Shown here in pieces: positions 34,401 to 43,480 of a stretch of DNA of 64,000 bases. The DNA lies in the NCBI GenBank assembly GCA_035494735.1, contig DATJGS010000023.1:76849-140848 (forward strand). The letters run 5' to 3'. Below the pieces are notes generated by a model. That model made no database searches, was not told the origin of the DNA, and saw only the letters and a list, made by a program, of their open reading frames with translations. This DNA comes from DATJGS01 sp035494735 (GTDB taxonomy: Bacteria; Eisenbacteria; RBG-16-71-46). The translations under genes were made by a program, and so were the position numbers. How positions within the stretch are numbered: the stretch's first letter is position 1; every line of letters starts with the position of its first letter.

Positions 34401-35323
34401 TGAGTCGCTGGGCGGCGCTGACGGGCCTGGTCGTGACGTGCGTGGCATGCGCGGCGGGAGCGCGGGCCGGCGTTTCCGGCGTTTCCGGCGCCGCCCAGAC
34501 GCCCGAGAGCGTGCTGCGCCTCGTCCCGGGCGCGGCGGCCGCGCCGTGGCTGAGCGACGGGGCCGACGCCGCGCCGTCGCGCGCCGACGCCGCACCGGCG
34601 CCGACGGCGGGCGACCTGTCGGCCGCCCTCGTGCTCGATCCGCACCCGGTCACGCTGGCCGCGCGCACGCATGCGCCGAAGCCCGCGCGGATTCGCACCG
34701 CGCCCGTGCTCAATCCGCAGCGCGGGCGCGTGCTGCTCCGCTCGCTCACGTTTCCGGGATGGGGCCAGGCCACGCTCGGGCACCGTCACGCCGCCGCCGT
34801 GTTCGCGCTGGCCGAGGCCTCGGTGTGGACCTCGTTCACCGCGTTCCGCGTGCAGGAGCAGTTGCGCACGGACGCGTACATCCGCACGGCCCGCCTGGCG
34901 GCCGGCATCGATCTCAGCGGTCGCGACGAGGACATCCGGCGCATCGTCGGCGCGTACGCGAGCAGTGACGAGTACAACCAGCTCGTCGTCTATCGCGATG
35001 CGGCGAATCTCTACTACAACGATCCCGTCGCGTACCGCCAGTACATCGCCGACCATCAGTTGACCGGCCGGAACACCTGGGACTGGGCCAGCGAGGACGA
35101 TTTCCGCCGCTACCGCGGCCAGCGCAAGGACGCGCAGCGCGCCGCCCTGCGCTCCAACACGGCGCTCGCGCTCGCGTTCATCAATCGGCTGGTCAGCACG
35201 GTGCACGCGATGCGTGAATCGAACCATCCGATCGAGACGAAGCACGCGTGGAACCTCGAATGCGTCCCGGTGCCGGGCGACGACGCCACGGCCTTCCACG
35301 TCGGGGTGCGCACGCGCTTCTAG
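34400..35323 (+). CDS. DUF5683-like envelope protein (copy 2)
   Basis: ATG 34400 shares one base with the preceding stop. The 307-residue product has an N-terminal signal (SRWAALTGLVVTCVACAAGA) and an Ala/Pro-rich linker to about residue 95. Then comes RVLLRSLTFPGWGQATLGHRHAAAVFALAEASVWTSF, matching the PGxGQ turn and helices of copy 1. The remaining segment is longer, with YNQLVVYRDAANLYYNDPVAYR and WDWASEDDFRRYRGQ, and it ends in an aromatic residue (VGVRTRF). The two copies share the core and little else, so this is an old duplication. Envelope localisation is likely; the function is unknown. Confidence 0.68.
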   Translation: MSRWAALTGLVVTCVACAAGARAGVSGVSGAAQTPESVLRLVPGAAAAPWLSDGADAAPSRADAAPAPTAGDLSAALVLDPHPVTLAARTHAPKPARIRTAPVLNPQRGRVLLRSLTFPGWGQATLGHRHAAAVFALAEASVWTSFTAFRVQEQLRTDAYIRTARLAAGIDLSGRDEDIRRIVGAYASSDEYNQLVVYRDAANLYYNDPVAYRQYIADHQLTGRNTWDWASEDDFRRYRGQRKDAQRAALRSNTALALAFINRLVSTVHAMRESNHPIETKHAWNLECVPVPGDDATAFHVGVRTRF

Positions 35324-35342
35324 AGGGTCAAGGAGGTTCGCG

Positions 35343-36308
35343 GTGCTCGTGCTGTTGACGGTCGCGCTGGCCGCCGCGTGGGCCGCGCCCGCCGCGGGTC
35401 GCGACTCGACGGCGGCGCGGCCGGACAGCGCCGTGGTCGCAGCCCTGCCGTTCCGCCTCGCGCTGCGCGACACGGCCGCGATCAGTCGGCCGAACGGCGC
35501 CGAACTGGGCGAGCCGTCCGGCCTCGTCGTCGACGCGTTCGGCCGGTTGTTCGTGTGCGACGCCGCGCTCAATCGCGTGCAGCGTTACGACGGGCAGGGT
35601 CGCTGGCTCGGCAGCTCGGGCACGCTGGGCAACGACCCCACGCAGCTGCGCCGACCGGGCGGGCTGGGATTGCTCGGTGCGCTGCGTCTCGCCGTGCTCG
35701 ATTGCGAGAACCGCCGCGTCGTCGCGTACGACCTGTTCGGCAAGCTCGATGGCGTGTGGGCCGACTTCACGACACGGGATCTCGAGGACGCGATCGGGCG
35801 CGTCGACCCCATCGCGCTCGCCTCGGATCGCGGCGGCGCCGTCGTCGTGGCCGATCGCGAGCGCGACCGGCTGCTCGCATTCGACTTCTCGGGGCGCTTC
35901 CAGCGCGAGATCGGCGGCTACGGCGCCCGTCCCGGATCCTTTCGCGGCCTGGCCGGCGTCGCGTTCGCGCCCCACGGCGAGCTGGTGACGGCCGAGCGCG
36001 TGGGCGCACGCGTCCAGCGGCTCGACGCCGGCGGCCGTGTCGTTGCCAGCTGGCCGCTGCACGTCGGCCCCGGGCGCGGCGCGCTCGCGATCGCGGTCGA
36101 CGACTCGTCGCGCATCGCGATCGCGGACGAGCAGAGCGGTCGCGTCACGGTGTTCGATCGCACCGGGCGCGTGCTGGCCGAGCGCGACGACTTCGCGGCG
36201 CCGCGCGCCCTCGCGTTCGGTCCGGACGGCGCGTTGCTCGTCGCCGAAGCGGGCGCGGCGCGCGTGCGGCGCTTCACGCTCGAGCCGGCCGCCGCGGGCC
36301 GGGACTAG
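35343..36308 (+). CDS. NHL-repeat six-bladed propeller protein, exported
   Basis: GTG 35343 stands 6 bases after AAGGAGG and starts on a signal peptide (LVLLTVALAAAWAAPAAG); longer frames lack this. The 321-residue product is made of NHL-type repeats: LGEPSGLVVDAFGRLFVCDA, LRRPGGLGLLGALRLAVLD, FRGLAGVAFAPHGELVTAE, LAIAVDDSSRIAIADEQSG, and FAAPRALAFGPDGALLVAEA. Such propellers bind proteins or peptides, and some relatives act as 6-phosphogluconolactonase-like or peptidylglycine lyase-like enzymes, but no catalytic signature is seen. It lies 19 bp after the second DUF5683-like gene and 4 bp before the large outer-membrane gene, so a structural role in the same envelope machine is the best guess. 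Confidence 0.72.
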   Translation: MLVLLTVALAAAWAAPAAGRDSTAARPDSAVVAALPFRLALRDTAAISRPNGAELGEPSGLVVDAFGRLFVCDAALNRVQRYDGQGRWLGSSGTLGNDPTQLRRPGGLGLLGALRLAVLDCENRRVVAYDLFGKLDGVWADFTTRDLEDAIGRVDPIALASDRGGAVVVADRERDRLLAFDFSGRFQREIGGYGARPGSFRGLAGVAFAPHGELVTAERVGARVQRLDAGGRVVASWPLHVGPGRGALAIAVDDSSRIAIADEQSGRVTVFDRTGRVLAERDDFAAPRALAFGPDGALLVAEAGAARVRRFTLEPAAAGRD

Positions 36309-36312
36309 CCCC

Positions 36313-39300
36313 GTGCCGCGTCCCGGCGGCTGCGCGTGCGTGCTGGCGCTGGCGGTCGTGCTCGGCGGAACGCCGCGCGCGGCACGCGCCGATGCGGTTG
36401 CGGTCGAGCCCGGCTGCGGCGTGATGACGCTCGCGCTGCGCCCCGGCGTCGGCGGCTACACGCTGCCGCACGCGTTCCTCAGGGCGGGCACGGACTCGGC
36501 GTGGACGCACGAAGGCCGGTGGCAGGCCGGCATCGACTACGCGCTGGACCCGGTGCGTGGCGAGCTGCGCGTGCTGCGCACCCTGGCCGCCCCGGAGTCG
36601 CTGTGGATCTCCGCGTGCTGGCTGCTGCACCCGCCGCCGCTCGAGTACCGCATGCAGAGCTACCGCCCGCTGGCGGCGCGCGACACGACGCCGGCGCCGG
36701 CAGGGCCCGTGCCCGGGACGCGCCCCATCACCGCGCGGACGCCGGGCGTGGCGCCGAGCGGCACGTCCCTGAACCTGACCGGCAACAAGACCATCGCCGT
36801 CGACTTCGGCTCGTCGCAGGACGCGTTCCTGCGCCAGTCGCTGGATCTCGCGCTGAGCGGCACGTTGGCTCCGGGCGTGCAGCTGACCGGAGTGCTCAGC
36901 GACCGCAACACGCCGCTGTCGACGACGGGCGCGACGCAGGACCTGCAGGCCTTGGATCGCGTGCTGCTCGAGCTGACCGCGCCGCACGGCGGCGCGACGC
37001 TGGGCGATCTCACGCTGAAGAGCGACGAGGGCGAGTTCGCGCGCGTCGAGCGCCGCCTGCAGGGCATGAGCGGCCACGTCGACGCCGGCGACTTCCGCGC
37101 CGAAGCCGCGGCGGCGAGCGCACAGGGCGAATACCGGCGCGTGCAGTTCTTCGGCATCGACGGCCAGCAGGGCCCGTACACGCTGACCGACCGCGACGGC
37201 AACGCCGGCGTCTCGGTCGTGGCCGGCAGCGAAATCGTGACGCTGGACGGCGAGCGGCTGACGCGCGGCGAAGCCGCCGACTACGCGATGGACTACGAAC
37301 GCGCGCGACTCAGCTTCACGAACCGGCATCTCATCACGTCGGCGTCGCGCATCACGGTCGACTACCAGTTCACGGTGAACCGCTATCGGCGCAACTTCGC
37401 GGAGGCCGGCACCGGCTGGGGTACGGGCGCGACGCGCGGCTGGTTGAAGGTGCTGCACGAAGGCGACGACCGCGCGCGCCCCCTCGACCAGACGTTCGAC
37501 CAGGTCGACCGCGACGCGCTGGCCGCGGCCGGCGACTCCGCGGCGAAAGCAGTCGGTCCCGGCGTGACGCCGGGCGGCGGCGACTACGACACGGTGCGCG
37601 TCAACCCGACGACACTCGTCTTCGCGTTCGCCGGCGTCGATTCCGGGCAGTTCGCCGTGCGCTTCGCGCCGGTGGCGGCGGGACAGGGCGACTATGCGGA
37701 TTCCGCGCTCGTCGACGGGCGCACGACGTATCGCTGGGTGGGGCCCGGTGCGGGCAGCTTTCGCGTCGGGCGCGCGCTGCCGCTTCCCGAGTCACACGAG
37801 TTGTGGTCGGCGGGCGGCTCCGTGCGCATGGGCGTGGTGACGGCCGAACTCGAGGGCGCGCTGTCCGCGCTCGATCGCAACACGTTCTCGAGCCTCGACG
37901 ACCGCGACAACACGGGAGCGGCGGGGCGCGCCCGGGTTCGCGCGGAAGGCCACGCGCCGTTGGGCCTGGGCGGCACGACGTCGCTCGAGGTCAACGCACG
38001 CGACGTCGACCGACGCTTCACGCCCTTCACCCGGCTCGAGCGTCCGTTCGAACAGGATGCGTGGGGGCTGCCGATCGCCGCCGATCTCGAGCACCAGCGC
38101 CGCGTCGACGCCGCCGCGCGCTGGCGGCCCGCGTTCGGCGGCGACCTGCGCCTGGATGGCGGACGGCTGTCCACGTTCGACAACCTGACGTCGCTGCGGC
38201 GCAGCGGCGAGTGGGCGCGCGACGGTTTCGTCACGACGCACGCATTGTGGGAGCGGGCCGACGTGACGCGTCTCGGAGCGGGCGCCGGCGGGCGCGACCA
38301 CTGGCGCGCCGAACTGAAATTGAAGCCGCGCTGGCTGGAGCCGGGCGTGCACGCGGAGATGGACCGGCACCTGACGCCCGACACCGCGCGCGTCGGCGAC
38401 CGCTTCCGCCTCGCCGGCGCCGATCTGGCGACGGGCCGCGCGGTGTCGTGGCGCGTGTCGGGCGGCGTCGACGTGCGGCGCGACGCGCGCGCCGCGGCGG
38501 GCGGGTACGTCGACCAGTCCGAGTCGCGCAGCGTGCGCGTGTCGCTGGACACGCCGGCCGCCGGCGCGTTCGGCGCGACGCTGCTCGCCCAACGCCGTGA
38601 CGTGCTCCCGCTCGCCGATCCGACGCGCAGCCGCAGCGATCTGGCGAGCCTCAACCTGCGGGCCGACGACACGCGCCGTCGCGTGCACGGGCAATATCAT
38701 CTCGAAGTCACGAGCGAGGGCGACAACCGGCGCGTGCGCACGCTGACGTTCGTCGGCGCGGGCCGCGGCGCGTACGACGCGCTTGGCAATTTCGTCGGCG
38801 TCGGCGACTACGACCTGGTGGTCACGATCGACACCGCGCTCGAGCGCCTGGCGCGCGCCGCGAGCAGCGCGCACGCGACGTGGGACTTCGGCCGCTCGGA
38901 CATCTGGCGCGGCTCGCGGATCGAGGGCACGTTCGAGACCGAGACGCGGCGGCGCGGCGCGCTCGAAGCGCGCGATCCGATCATCGCGCCGGGCGCGACG
39001 CTCAACGACCCGAACCTGGCGGGTGGGACGGTCCTGCAGCGCGTCGAGTCGGAACTCGCGCCGGGATCGCACGCGGCGGCGTTCCGCGTGCGCCTCGAGC
39101 GCCGCGTCACCGCGGATCGCTCGTTTGGAAACTTCGCGCAGACGACGGACGATCGGCAGGGCAGCGCCCGCTGGCGCGCGCGGCCCGGCCCGCTCGTCAC
39201 GACCGAGGTGGAGGCGGACGTGCGCCGCCAGGAGGCGGCGCAGGCGGTGGCCGGCGGCGCGACGTTCTCGCGTACGCTGGAAAACCTGGGCGGAACAGGC

Positions 39301-39663
39301 AACTTGGTCTACACGCCGGACGCGCGGCTGCGCGCCGCGGCCGCGCTGGAAGTGACGTTCAGCCGGCCGGCCGGCTCCGACGAGCGCACGCGCACGGTGC
39401 GCCTCGGCCCCGATCTCGGGGTCGCGCTCGGCGCGAAGGGGCGGGCCCAGCTCGCGCTGCGCCGCGCGTTCATCTCGGGACCGCCGGTCGTGTCGCTGCT
39501 GCCGACGGCGGACCCGGCCGGCCCGGCGCGGTGGGACGCGTCCGCGAACGTGGACTATCGGGTGCGCGAGACGACCACACTGGGCGTCTCGCTCAACATG
39601 CGTGATCGCACGACCGGTGGCACCCAGTACACCGGGCGCGCCGAACTGAGGGCGTTCTTCTGA
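36313..39663 (+). CDS. Large predicted outer-membrane beta-barrel protein of unknown function
   Basis: GTG 36313 opens a signal peptide (PRPGGCACVLALAVVLGG). The 1116-residue product has a small N-terminal domain, then a conserved-looking block (TGNKTIAVDFGSSQDAFLRQ, LSDRNTPLSTTGATQDLQAL, YTLTDRDGNAGVSVVAGSE, DYAMDYERARLSFTNRHLIT). I have met similar blocks in large uncharacterised envelope proteins of Gemmatimonadota- and Zixibacteria-like genomes. The C-terminal two thirds alternate polar and apolar residues with many R/D/E turns and end in aromatics (ELRAFF), as a very large barrel would. SprA, the type IX channel, is also a giant barrel, but no diagnostic SprA motif is recognised. The next gene, an Omp85 protein, starts on its stop codon. 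Confidence 0.72.
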   Translation: MPRPGGCACVLALAVVLGGTPRAARADAVAVEPGCGVMTLALRPGVGGYTLPHAFLRAGTDSAWTHEGRWQAGIDYALDPVRGELRVLRTLAAPESLWISACWLLHPPPLEYRMQSYRPLAARDTTPAPAGPVPGTRPITARTPGVAPSGTSLNLTGNKTIAVDFGSSQDAFLRQSLDLALSGTLAPGVQLTGVLSDRNTPLSTTGATQDLQALDRVLLELTAPHGGATLGDLTLKSDEGEFARVERRLQGMSGHVDAGDFRAEAAAASAQGEYRRVQFFGIDGQQGPYTLTDRDGNAGVSVVAGSEIVTLDGERLTRGEAADYAMDYERARLSFTNRHLITSASRITVDYQFTVNRYRRNFAEAGTGWGTGATRGWLKVLHEGDDRARPLDQTFDQVDRDALAAAGDSAAKAVGPGVTPGGGDYDTVRVNPTTLVFAFAGVDSGQFAVRFAPVAAGQGDYADSALVDGRTTYRWVGPGAGSFRVGRALPLPESHELWSAGGSVRMGVVTAELEGALSALDRNTFSSLDDRDNTGAAGRARVRAEGHAPLGLGGTTSLEVNARDVDRRFTPFTRLERPFEQDAWGLPIAADLEHQRRVDAAARWRPAFGGDLRLDGGRLSTFDNLTSLRRSGEWARDGFVTTHALWERADVTRLGAGAGGRDHWRAELKLKPRWLEPGVHAEMDRHLTPDTARVGDRFRLAGADLATGRAVSWRVSGGVDVRRDARAAAGGYVDQSESRSVRVSLDTPAAGAFGATLLAQRRDVLPLADPTRSRSDLASLNLRADDTRRRVHGQYHLEVTSEGDNRRVRTLTFVGAGRGAYDALGNFVGVGDYDLVVTIDTALERLARAASSAHATWDFGRSDIWRGSRIEGTFETETRRRGALEARDPIIAPGATLNDPNLAGGTVLQRVESELAPGSHAAAFRVRLERRVTADRSFGNFAQTTDDRQGSARWRARPGPLVTTEVEADVRRQEAAQAVAGGATFSRTLENLGGTGNLVYTPDARLRAAAALEVTFSRPAGSDERTRTVRLGPDLGVALGAKGRAQLALRRAFISGPPVVSLLPTADPAGPARWDASANVDYRVRETTTLGVSLNMRDRTTGGTQYTGRAELRAFF

Positions 39664-41363
39664 TGCGCGGCGCGAGAACGTTGTTCGGCATCGTGGGAGT
39701 CGTGGGCGCGCTGGCGGCCGGTGTCGCGGGCGCGGCGCCGCGGCTCGACTATCGCGGCACGATCGTCAGCGCGCGCCAGGCCGGCGCGCTGTTCGAGCCG
39801 GCGTTGCGCGCGCCGCGCGACTCGAGCGCGCTGGCCGGGGCTCTGGCCGCGCTCGCCGGGCGGCTCGAGGACCTGGGTTATCTCGGCGCCCGCGTCGGCG
39901 CGCGCTGGGACAGCACGTCGGGGCCGACGCTCGTCGTCCAGGCCCGCGAGGGCCGGCGCTCCGCGCTCGTCGACTGGCGCCTCGGCGCCGCGTCGCCCGC
40001 CGACTCGGTGGTATGGGCGGGCGCGTTCCACGCACCGGTCTGGGGCTCGCCGGCGGATCTGGGCGCGGCCGTGACGTCCGCCGTCGAACGCGTGTCGTCG
40101 GACGGCTACCCGTACGCCGTGCTCGGGGTCAGCGGCTGGGACGTGGACTCGGCGGGCGCGCACGCGCGTCTCTCGGGCGCGCTCGGCCCGCGCGTCACCG
40201 TCACGCGCGTGCGCGTCGACGGCCTGCGCGTGACGCGCCCCGAGCTGGCCGCGCGCGCGATCGGCCGGCTGTCGGGTCAGCCGTATCGCCGCGCGAGCGC
40301 GGAAGCGGCGCGCGATCGTCTCGATCAGCTCGGGCTGTTCCGCAGCGTGCGCTTGGAAGGGCTCGAAGGCGAAGGCGACTGGAGCCGGGCGCAGCTCGTG
40401 TACCGCGTCGAGGAGCCGCGCTACAACTCGTTCGAGGGCGTGGTCGGCGTGCAGGGCCAGACCGGCACGGTCGGGCTCGCGCATCTCGAGCTGGGCAACG
40501 TGCTCGGCACCGGGCGCAGCGTCGGGCTGCGCTGGGAGGCGCGCGGGCGCGGCGTCGTCAACTTCAGCGCGCGCGCCGCCGAGCCGCTCGTGTTGGGCAC
40601 CCCGCTCCGCCTCGAGGGCGCGATCGAGCAGCTCGTGCAGGACTCCACGTTCACGCGCACGCAGTGGGGCGGGCGCGCCGTGTTCGCGCTCGGCGCCGGC
40701 GAACGCGTCGAGGCCGGCTACGAGGAGCAGAGCGTCGTGCAGGAGGCCGGCCAGGTCGAGCACGCCGCGCTGCAGAACACCGTGTTCGCGCTGGAGCGCA
40801 CCACGCTCGACGATCCGCTGGGCGCCCGGCGCGGAACCCGCGCGCGCGTCAGCGCGACGCAGGGGTTCAAGACCGAGACGCTGCGCCCGCCGGGCAAGCG
40901 CACGGCCCGCGCCAGCGCCGTCGAACTGAACGGTGAGTGGGCCCATCCGGCGCGCGGCTCGGCCGCCCTGTCGCTCGCGGTTCAGTCGGCGGGGCGCTTC
41001 AGCTCGCAGCGCGTGCTGCCGGTGTTCGAGCGCTATCCGCTCGGCGGCACGACGTCGTTGCGGGGTTTCGACGAGGACGCGTTCCGCGTCGACCGGTACG
41101 TGCTGACGCGATTCGAGTATCGTTGGTTCTTCGGGCCCCACGCCCAGCGCACGTTCCTGTTCTGGGACCACGCCTGGACCGCGACGCGGCTCGCCGACTC
41201 GCTGGGCACCACGGACCACCTCGAGAACCGCGAGCACGATGGCATCGGCTTCGGGCTCCGCCTCGAGACGGCCGGGGGGCTCGTCGGCATCGACTATGGT
41301 CTCGAGCCCGGGCGCCCGCCGCTCGAGGGCAAGATCCACCTGCAGCTCGTCTCCACGTTCTAA
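39663..41363 (+). CDS. Omp85-superfamily (BamA/TamA-like) outer-membrane protein
   Basis: ATG 39663 shares a base with the previous stop. The 566-residue product has a signal peptide (RGARTLFGIVGVVGALAAG) and about two POTRA-like repeats (VTRVRVDGLRVTRPELAARAIGRLSGQPYRRASAEAARDRLDQLGLF). Residues from about 255 form a D15-type barrel with the Omp85 motif GGTTSLRGFDED (R467-G-F) and a terminal Phe (LQLVSTF). Omp85 proteins insert or export outer-membrane proteins. At 566 residues with few POTRAs it is closer to TamA or a patatin/TPS-like carrier than to BamA. Overlap with the giant barrel gene suggests it may help assemble that protein. Confidence 0.87.
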   Translation: MRGARTLFGIVGVVGALAAGVAGAAPRLDYRGTIVSARQAGALFEPALRAPRDSSALAGALAALAGRLEDLGYLGARVGARWDSTSGPTLVVQAREGRRSALVDWRLGAASPADSVVWAGAFHAPVWGSPADLGAAVTSAVERVSSDGYPYAVLGVSGWDVDSAGAHARLSGALGPRVTVTRVRVDGLRVTRPELAARAIGRLSGQPYRRASAEAARDRLDQLGLFRSVRLEGLEGEGDWSRAQLVYRVEEPRYNSFEGVVGVQGQTGTVGLAHLELGNVLGTGRSVGLRWEARGRGVVNFSARAAEPLVLGTPLRLEGAIEQLVQDSTFTRTQWGGRAVFALGAGERVEAGYEEQSVVQEAGQVEHAALQNTVFALERTTLDDPLGARRGTRARVSATQGFKTETLRPPGKRTARASAVELNGEWAHPARGSAALSLAVQSAGRFSSQRVLPVFERYPLGGTTSLRGFDEDAFRVDRYVLTRFEYRWFFGPHAQRTFLFWDHAWTATRLADSLGTTDHLENREHDGIGFGLRLETAGGLVGIDYGLEPGRPPLEGKIHLQLVSTF

Positions 41364-41377
41364 AGAGGAGGACGCCC

Positions 41378-43480
41378 GTGACGCTGGCCGAACGCACCGC
41401 GCAGGTCTTCGCGCCGGGCGGCGCGCTGCCCCGCACGTTCCCGGCGTGGGAGGCGCGCCCGGGACAGGTCGACCTGGCCCGCGCCATCGGACGCTGCGTG
41501 GAGAACGGCGGCGTGCTGCTCGCCGAGGCGCCGACCGGCGTCGGCAAGTCGCTCGCGTACCTGGTGCCGGCCGTGCTGCACGCCGCCTCGCGCGATGCCC
41601 GCGTCGTCGTCGCCACGTGCACGCGTTCGCTTCAAGACCAGCTGTTCGAGCGCGACCTGCCCGCGCTGCTCGACGCGCTCGGCCGGCCGCCGCTGCGCGT
41701 CGCGCGGCTCAAGGGCAAGCAGAACTACGTGTGTCCGCGCGCGCTGGACCTGGAGCAGCCCGAAGCCGCCGACGAGCGCGAATTGCTGGACGCGGTGCGC
41801 GCGTGGGCGGCCGAGGATCCGGAAGGGGATCTCGACCGCTTCGAGTCCGGCGATCCGGACGGCCTGCGCCGGCTGCGGCCGCGCCTCGGCGCCGACCCGG
41901 CGGCGTGCACGCTGGCGACGTGCCGGCGCGGGCGCGACTGCTTCTGGGTGCGCGCGCGCCGGCAGGCCGCGGACGCCCAGTTGCTGATCGTGAACCACGC
42001 GTTGCTCGCGCTGTCGGGCGAGAGCGACGGACTGCTGCCCGACTTCGACGTGCTGATCGTCGACGAGGCCCACCGCCTGGAAGGCGTGCTGCTCGCGCAG
42101 CTCGAGCGCAGCGTGTCGCGGCATCGCTTCGAGGAACTGTTCCGGCTGCTCGGCGCGCCGCGGGCCCGTGGGCGCCGCGTCGCGCGCGCCGGTTCGCTGC
42201 TCAAGCGCCTGGCCGGCGCGCCGCTGCTCGCGAAGAGCGGCGCGGAGGCGCTGGCCGACAGCGCGGCCCGGCTCGAGACGCGGCTCGCCGAGGCGCGGGC
42301 CAACGTCGCGGCTCTGTTCGACGCGATCCCGCAGCCCAGAGGCGACGGCGGTCCGTACGCCGCGCGCGAGCGCTATCGCTCGGCGTCGGAACTGCTCGGC
42401 AGGGGCCTCGAGCCGCTCGAGGCGGTGCTCGGCGATTGCGCGGACCTGGCGCGTACGCTCCAGCGCCTCGGTGAGGGCGCGGGGCGCGGCGCGGCGGGCG
42501 GGCCCGCGGTCGAATGGGCCGCGGAGTGCGACCAGCTGGCGGCGCGCTTCACGGGGCTCGGCGACGATCTCGCGAACGTGGCGGACGCGCGCTATCCGGA
42601 CTGGGTGTACTGGCGGAGCGCGTCGGGCAGCGGCGTCGAGCTGCACGGCGCGCCGATCACGGCCGGCGCCGACGCGCGGCGGCTGGTGCTCGGCCGCGCG
42701 CGCGCCTCGGTGCTGACGTCGGCCACGCTCACGGCGTCGGGCGACGCGTCGTTCCTGGCCGGGCGGCTCGGACTCGGCGAGCGCTGGGGTGTGCCCTACG
42801 AGGTGCGCACGGTGCCGTCGCCGTTTCCGCTCGCGCAGCAGATGCGCGTGTTCACGGTGGCCGGCGAAGCGGACGAGGCCGCGGCCGTGGCCGACGTCGT
42901 CGCCGCGCTCGCGGAACGCGTGCCGCGCAATCAGCTCGTGCTGTTCACGTCGCACGAGCGGCTGCGCCGCGCGCGCGCGCGGCTGATCGAGCGCCTGCCC
43001 GCCGGCCGCACGCTGTGGGCGCAGGAGTGGGACGGCACGGCGGGACGGCTCAGCGAACGCTTTCGCGCGACGCGCGGCGCCATCTTGCTCGGCGTGCAGA
43101 GCCTGTGGGAAGGTGTGGACTTTCCCGGTGATGCGTTGGAGATCCTCGTCGTGGCGCGGTTGCCGTTCTCGGTTCCGGACGATCCGCAGGTCGCCTCGCG
43201 GGCCGAACGGCTGCGCGAGGCGGGAGAGGATCCGTTCCGCGCCGACGCCTTGCCGGAGGCGGTGTTGCGCTTCCGCCAGGGCGTCGGGCGGCTGATCCGC
43301 CGGGCCGACGATCGGGGCGCGCTCGTCGTGTGCGATCCGCGTCTGGCCCGGGCGTCGTACCGCCGCGCGTTCACCGAGGTCCTGCCGGTCGCGCCGCGCG
43401 ACCTCCGCGACGCGCGCGCGGTCGCCGACGAGGTGCGGCGCTTCTTCGAGGAGGACGTGGTCGTGGGGAGGGACGCGTGA
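41378..43480 (+). CDS. dinG: DinG-family ATP-dependent helicase
   Basis: GTG 41378 follows AGAGGAGG. The 700-residue protein has Walker A (EAPTGVGKSLAY, K57) and the DEAH box (LIVDEAH, D229). Four cysteines, C119, C177, C182 and C188, are placed to bind the Fe-S cluster of XPD/DinG helicases. The late motifs are VLTSATLT, LLGVQSLWEGVDFPGDALEI and FRQGVGRLIRR. DinG unwinds DNA and R-loops 5' to 3' and responds to damage in E. coli. The stop overlaps the hutH start by GTGA, although the two functions are unrelated. It begins 14 bp after the Omp85 gene and may continue that transcript. Confidence 0.92.
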   Translation: MTLAERTAQVFAPGGALPRTFPAWEARPGQVDLARAIGRCVENGGVLLAEAPTGVGKSLAYLVPAVLHAASRDARVVVATCTRSLQDQLFERDLPALLDALGRPPLRVARLKGKQNYVCPRALDLEQPEAADERELLDAVRAWAAEDPEGDLDRFESGDPDGLRRLRPRLGADPAACTLATCRRGRDCFWVRARRQAADAQLLIVNHALLALSGESDGLLPDFDVLIVDEAHRLEGVLLAQLERSVSRHRFEELFRLLGAPRARGRRVARAGSLLKRLAGAPLLAKSGAEALADSAARLETRLAEARANVAALFDAIPQPRGDGGPYAARERYRSASELLGRGLEPLEAVLGDCADLARTLQRLGEGAGRGAAGGPAVEWAAECDQLAARFTGLGDDLANVADARYPDWVYWRSASGSGVELHGAPITAGADARRLVLGRARASVLTSATLTASGDASFLAGRLGLGERWGVPYEVRTVPSPFPLAQQMRVFTVAGEADEAAAVADVVAALAERVPRNQLVLFTSHERLRRARARLIERLPAGRTLWAQEWDGTAGRLSERFRATRGAILLGVQSLWEGVDFPGDALEILVVARLPFSVPDDPQVASRAERLREAGEDPFRADALPEAVLRFRQGVGRLIRRADDRGALVVCDPRLARASYRRAFTEVLPVAPRDLRDARAVADEVRRFFEEDVVVGRDA

